From contig NZ_ATJV01000001.1 of assembly GCF_000443165.1 (NCBI RefSeq), forward strand, positions 186,001 through 250,000: 64,000 bases of DNA. The letters run 5' to 3'. This document shows, one piece after another, positions 60,495 to 64,000 of this stretch; position 1 is the stretch's first letter; every line of letters starts with the position of its first letter. The notes under the pieces are model-generated. The model had not been told where the DNA came from and did no database searches. It worked only from the letters and a program-made list of their open reading frames with translations. The position numbers were made by a program, and so were the translations under genes. Source of the DNA: Thauera terpenica 58Eu. Lineage in GTDB: Bacteria > Pseudomonadota > Gammaproteobacteria > Burkholderiales > Rhodocyclaceae.

Positions 60495-61571
60495 ATGAGC
60501 AACGGCGAGCAGTCAAAGACCGAACAGACCCCCGGCAACCGGCACTTCAACAGCCGCCTGCGCCACAGCAATCAGGCGTATCTGCGTGCACGTCAGAACG
60601 ACAGTGAACACCCCCCGATCAGCCGGCGTATCGTCTTCGTGCTGCTCGAACACTTCTCGATGATGGCCTTTACCGGCGCGGTGGACACCATCGTCACCGC
60701 CAACCTGCTGAGCCGCACGCCGCTGTATCGCTTCCAGGCCTACAGTCTGGAGGGCGGCGCGGTGCTCAGCGATCTGGGCATCAACATCTCGGTCGACGGC
60801 GAGCTGAAATCACTCGACGCCAACGATCTCGACATGCTGATCGTCTGTGGTGGCTACCGCTCTGATCTGACTCCACACCGCCCGGTACTTGAACGCCTGC
60901 GTGCGCTCGCCTGGCATACGCTGACCATGGGCGGGCTGTGGAACGGCAGCTATCTGCTGGCCCAGGCCGGCCTGCTCGATGGCTATGCGTGCACCGTGCA
61001 TCCCGACAGCCGGGCGGGCCTTGAGGAGAGCTTCCCGCGCGTGAAGCTGCTCCCCATGCCCTTCGTCATCGACCGCGACCGCATCTCCTCGGCCGGAGCC
61101 AACAGCGCCCTGAGCATGATGCTGGCCGTCATCCGCCATCAGCATGGCGACGACGTGGTGCGTGGAATCGAAGAGATCCTGGCCTGTGATCGGGTCGCTG
61201 ACGACATCCCCGACCGTCCGATGTCCATCCTCGAAGGCAGCGCCACGCTGCCCGACGCCCTGCGTGCGATCCTCAAGCTGATGGAGAGCAATATCGAGGA
61301 GCCACTGAGCATCGAAGATCTCGCGCACTACGCGCAGGTTTCACGGCGCCAGATCGATCGCCTCTTCCACCGCCACATGAAGACCACGCCCTCGCGCTAT
61401 TACCTCGAATTGCGCATCACCCGTGCCCGCCGCCTGCTGCTGCAGACCAATGCGCCGATCACCACTGTTGCCATCGCCTGCGGCTTCACCGGCGCGCCCC
61501 ACTTCAGCCGCAGCTACCGCGACTTCTTCGGCGTCTCGCCCTCGCAGGCGCGCTCGACACAGCGCCTCTGA
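60495..61571 (+). CDS. GlxA-type AraC-family regulator (GbdR/SouR-like)
   Basis: 358 residues from the ATG at 60495. The N-terminal two thirds is a DJ-1/PfpI-like class I amidotransferase domain (RIVFVLLEHFSMMAFTGAVDTIVTANLLSRTPLY, LDMLIVCGGYRSDLTPHRPVLERL), used here as a ligand sensor. A C-terminal AraC double helix-turn-helix follows (EDLAHYAQVSRRQIDRLFHRHMKTTPSRYYLELRITRARRLLLQT, VAIACGFTGAPHFSRSYRDFFGVSPSQAR). In Pseudomonas such regulators (GbdR, SouR) switch on the sarcosine and betaine genes. Control of the divergent glyA-sox operon is inferred from position. Confidence 0.88.
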   Translation: MSNGEQSKTEQTPGNRHFNSRLRHSNQAYLRARQNDSEHPPISRRIVFVLLEHFSMMAFTGAVDTIVTANLLSRTPLYRFQAYSLEGGAVLSDLGINISVDGELKSLDANDLDMLIVCGGYRSDLTPHRPVLERLRALAWHTLTMGGLWNGSYLLAQAGLLDGYACTVHPDSRAGLEESFPRVKLLPMPFVIDRDRISSAGANSALSMMLAVIRHQHGDDVVRGIEEILACDRVADDIPDRPMSILEGSATLPDALRAILKLMESNIEEPLSIEDLAHYAQVSRRQIDRLFHRHMKTTPSRYYLELRITRARRLLLQTNAPITTVAIACGFTGAPHFSRSYRDFFGVSPSQARSTQRL

Positions 61572-61582
61572 GCCAACCCCGC

Positions 61583-63997
61583 TCAACCCGGCCGCGTGCG
61601 CGCGGCAAATTCACGCGCTGCCGCCAGCTCAGCCTCGAAACCGGCATCGAACTGCTGCCACTGTGCGCGGCAAGCGAGCAGCTCATCGGCGGCGGCCATT
61701 CTTTCCATCGCCCTCAGGCTGCGCCCACTTGCGTCCAGACCGAGAAGCTCGCAACTGCCGGCGAGCTTGTGCGCGATCGCCTCGGTTTCGTACAGGTCTT
61801 CGGCTCTTAGCATCTCGGCCAGCTGTGTGCGCAAGTCACCCGCCTGCTCCATCATCTGCTCCAGCAGCGCCAGCAGGCGCGAGCGGCCGAACACACTGGC
61901 GTGAGTTGCGAGCAGGCGCGTATTGACGCTGCCGCCCTGGGCTGGCGCTGCCACCGCGCGCTCGGACCCCGGCACGGGCGCAGGGACAGGCGCATGCACC
62001 ACCTCGGCCAGCACCCGACGCAAGCGCTCGAGCCGGATCGGCTTGGCCACCACCGCGTCCATGCCACTGTCGAGATAGTGACGAATGTCTTCCGGCGCGA
62101 CGCTGGCCGTCAGCGCCACGATCGGCGTCGCGCTGTTGAGATTGCCGGAGCTGTCAGGCTCTGCGCGGATGCAGCGCGCCACCTCGGCACCGCTCATGCC
62201 AGGCAGGTGCATGTCCATCAGGATCACATCGAAGCCCTGCTGGCGGCACAACGCCAGCGCGCCCTGTCCGTCTTCGGCGGTGAACACGAGGTGCCCCGCA
62301 CTTTCCAGCAGGCCGCTCAATACCTCGCGGTTGATGGCCACATCCTCGACCAGCAACAGGCTCAGGCTGTGGGCGTCCGCAAGCACCTCCTCATGGCGCG
62401 CCGCCCCCGCCTGCACAGCGTCCTCCCCCGCCACCAGAACTGCGCCCGCCCCGGCGTCCGGGCACGCCACCAGCGGCACCTCGAACCAGAAGCGGCTGCC
62501 CACTCCAGGTGTGCTGTCCACATCCAGCACCCCGCCCATGCCTTCGACCAGCTTGCGGCAGATCGCCAGGCCGAGGCCGGTTCCGCCAAAACGCCGGGTG
62601 ATGCTCTCGTCGGCCTGCGTGAAGCGCTCGAATACGCGCTCCTTCTGTTGCGGCTCGATGCCGATCCCGCTGTCTTCGACCTCGAAGCGCAGCCCGCTCT
62701 GGTCCTGCATGCGGATCGCTCGCACGCGCACAATCACCCTCCCCGCTGCCGTAAACTTGACCGCATTCGACAGCAGGTTGCCCAGCACCTGGCGCAGGCC
62801 ACCCACACTGCCGCGGTAGGTGTCGGGCAAGTCCTGCGCAATTTCGGCCTGCAGCAGCAGCCCTTTCTGGCGTGCCGCCGCATCATGCAGGAGCAGCTGC
62901 CCCTCCACCAGCTGGCGCAGCGAGAAGCTCAGCGTCTCAGGCAGGTAGGCCTCTTCCTCGAGGCGTGCATAGTCGAGGACCTGATTCAGGGTGGCCAGCA
63001 AGGACTCCCCCGACTGGTGCAATACTTCCAGGCGCCCGATGTTTTCAGTCGCGAGCGGGCGCTGACGCAAGAGCTGGATCATGCCCAGCATGCCATTCAT
63101 CGGCGTGCGGATCTCATGGCTCATGGTGGCAAGGAACTGCGACTTGGCCCGATTTGCCGACTCGGCGGCCTCCTTCGCCGCGCGCAGGCTGCGCGTACGC
63201 TTGTCCACCTTGTCCTTGAGCTGGTCGCGGCTGAAGGCAAGCTGCTCATGGGCGCGCTGGCGGCGATTGATATCCTGCTGGATTGCCACCCGCATGTCGT
63301 TGAGTGCGGCCACCACCGCATCCAGCTCGTCGGGCGGTACGCTGGCCGCCCGCGCAAGCCGCAGTGGCGCATCGAGCCGCCCCTCGCCCAGCTGGCGGGC
63401 ATAGCGCGCCATGCTCTCGAGGTGGCGGGTGACGAGCCACTGGAAGATCACCACCAGCACCCCGGCAATCATCAGGATGGTGAAGGTCTGGCTGAGGAAG
63501 ATCGTCACTCCATTCCACGCCAGGCGCCCCAGCACCGCATCGAGGTCAACCTGGACCACGAGCCGACCAAGCTCGCGCATACCCTCGGGCGCCGCATGGC
63601 GCAGCGCGAAGATCTGATCACGCGTCGCCCCCGGCGAGCCTTGTGGGCTCAGCCTCATCTCCATCGCGGTGGCCGCGTCCGTTCCTTCCAGACGCACTGC
63701 GCTCACGTCCGGGAAATACAGGATGCCCTGCATCTGCAAACGCAACTGCTCGTCATCGACATCCCACAGGCTGCGCGCAAGGCTGGCTACATAGCCGCTA
63801 CGGATGAGCTCGAAGCGCTGGTCGATGAGGCGCATCTCGCTGCGGTACTCGATGCCCAGTTGCAGCGCAGTCGACAACAAGGCGAAGCCCAGGCTGCAGG
63901 CCAGAACATAGATCGTCAGGCGATGGGCGAGCGGATGTTCCTGACGATAACCAGGTAGCCGGCCCAGGGCGCGTTCAATCCAGCCTTTCATCGCCAT
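61583..63997 (-). CDS. Hybrid histidine kinase with HAMP, receiver and Hpt domains
   Basis: About 804 residues. TM1 at about 25-48 and TM2 at about 172-195 enclose a periplasmic sensor of some 120 residues, followed by HAMP. HisKA has phospho-acceptor His in [23 protein letters not shown] (about 295), then the ATPase domain ([18 protein letters not shown]). The receiver at about 550-670 has [14 protein letters not shown] and the Lys in VAKPI, and the C-terminal Hpt domain has [15 protein letters not shown]. This is a complete TorS/BarA-like phosphorelay chain; the partner regulator is not in the window. Starts at 63997 or 63991 are both possible; the upstream sequence is cut by the window edge. 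Confidence 0.92.
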   Translation of the reverse strand: MAMKGWIERALGRLPGYRQEHPLAHRLTIYVLACSLGFALLSTALQLGIEYRSEMRLIDQRFELIRSGYVASLARSLWDVDDEQLRLQMQGILYFPDVSAVRLEGTDAATAMEMRLSPQGSPGATRDQIFALRHAAPEGMRELGRLVVQVDLDAVLGRLAWNGVTIFLSQTFTILMIAGVLVVIFQWLVTRHLESMARYARQLGEGRLDAPLRLARAASVPPDELDAVVAALNDMRVAIQQDINRRQRAHEQLAFSRDQLKDKVDKRTRSLRAAKEAAESANRAKSQFLATMSHEIRTPMNGMLGMIQLLRQRPLATENIGRLEVLHQSGESLLATLNQVLDYARLEEEAYLPETLSFSLRQLVEGQLLLHDAAARQKGLLLQAEIAQDLPDTYRGSVGGLRQVLGNLLSNAVKFTAAGRVIVRVRAIRMQDQSGLRFEVEDSGIGIEPQQKERVFERFTQADESITRRFGGTGLGLAICRKLVEGMGGVLDVDSTPGVGSRFWFEVPLVACPDAGAGAVLVAGEDAVQAGAARHEEVLADAHSLSLLLVEDVAINREVLSGLLESAGHLVFTAEDGQGALALCRQQGFDVILMDMHLPGMSGAEVARCIRAEPDSSGNLNSATPIVALTASVAPEDIRHYLDSGMDAVVAKPIRLERLRRVLAEVVHAPVPAPVPGSERAVAAPAQGGSVNTRLLATHASVFGRSRLLALLEQMMEQAGDLRTQLAEMLRAEDLYETEAIAHKLAGSCELLGLDASGRSLRAMERMAAADELLACRAQWQQFDAGFEAELAAAREFAARTRPG

Positions 63998-64000
63998 CCT

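Overview
The window is high-GC bacterial chromosome. Gene content points to a betaproteobacterium of the Rhodocyclales type (Thauera/Azoarcus-like): an SAH-type riboswitch ahead of metH, UbiK/ComM, a glnK-amtB pair behind a sigma-54 promoter, a complete liv transporter, HD-GYP signalling and sarcosine oxidase genes. No rRNA, tRNA, transposase, integrase or prophage gene was recognised. The organism assignment is an inference from gene families, not from a marker gene.

Layout. 1-14.9 kb is housekeeping and signalling: trpS (cut by the window edge), an MscS channel, a DOMON-like protein overlapping a NamZ/DUF1343 muramidase-like gene, a PRPP synthetase, a PsiE-like membrane protein behind a TerB-like gene, an NhaR-like LysR regulator, a thioredoxin, a hybrid histidine kinase, metH with its riboswitch, and two tandem BamE-like lipoproteins. 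At 15.0 kb lies a shrunken livK remnant, followed by a small cupin gene.

16.0-34.1 kb is the accessory island: a type I-D-like CRISPR-Cas locus. A divergent WYL-domain regulator faces cas6-cas10d-csc2-csc1-cas3'-cas4-cas1-cas2, eight tightly packed or overlapping genes, then a leader and a very large array. By hand count the array has 121 full 28-nt repeats plus one truncated terminal repeat, giving 121 spacers. Cas10d carries the HD nuclease and Cas3' only the helicase, as expected for I-D. The array contains a tandemly duplicated spacer, a spacer that reads as an intrinsic terminator in the transcribed direction, and a spacer resembling the end of an IS200/IS605-type element. The island sits between the livK remnant and the intact livKHMGF operon, so it may have entered or grown between two former livK copies.

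34.5-39.8 kb is livK-livH-livM-livG-livF plus a rhodanese gene. 39.8-48.6 kb holds comM, ubiK, glnK-amtB with NtrC and sigma-54 sites, purU, thrH, an HD-GYP gene and an ABC-F ATPase. 48.7-50.6 kb has a coiled-coil exported protein, a kappa-class isomerase and folB. 50.7-58.6 kb is a sarcosine-degradation cluster read leftwards: glyA-sdaA-soxB-soxD-soxA-soxG. Sarcosine is oxidised to glycine plus methylene-THF, GlyA joins these to serine, and SdaA deaminates serine to pyruvate. Divergent to it is an NhaC-type antiporter and a GlxA/AraC regulator of the GbdR/SouR kind that may control it. The right edge is a hybrid histidine kinase with receiver and Hpt domains.
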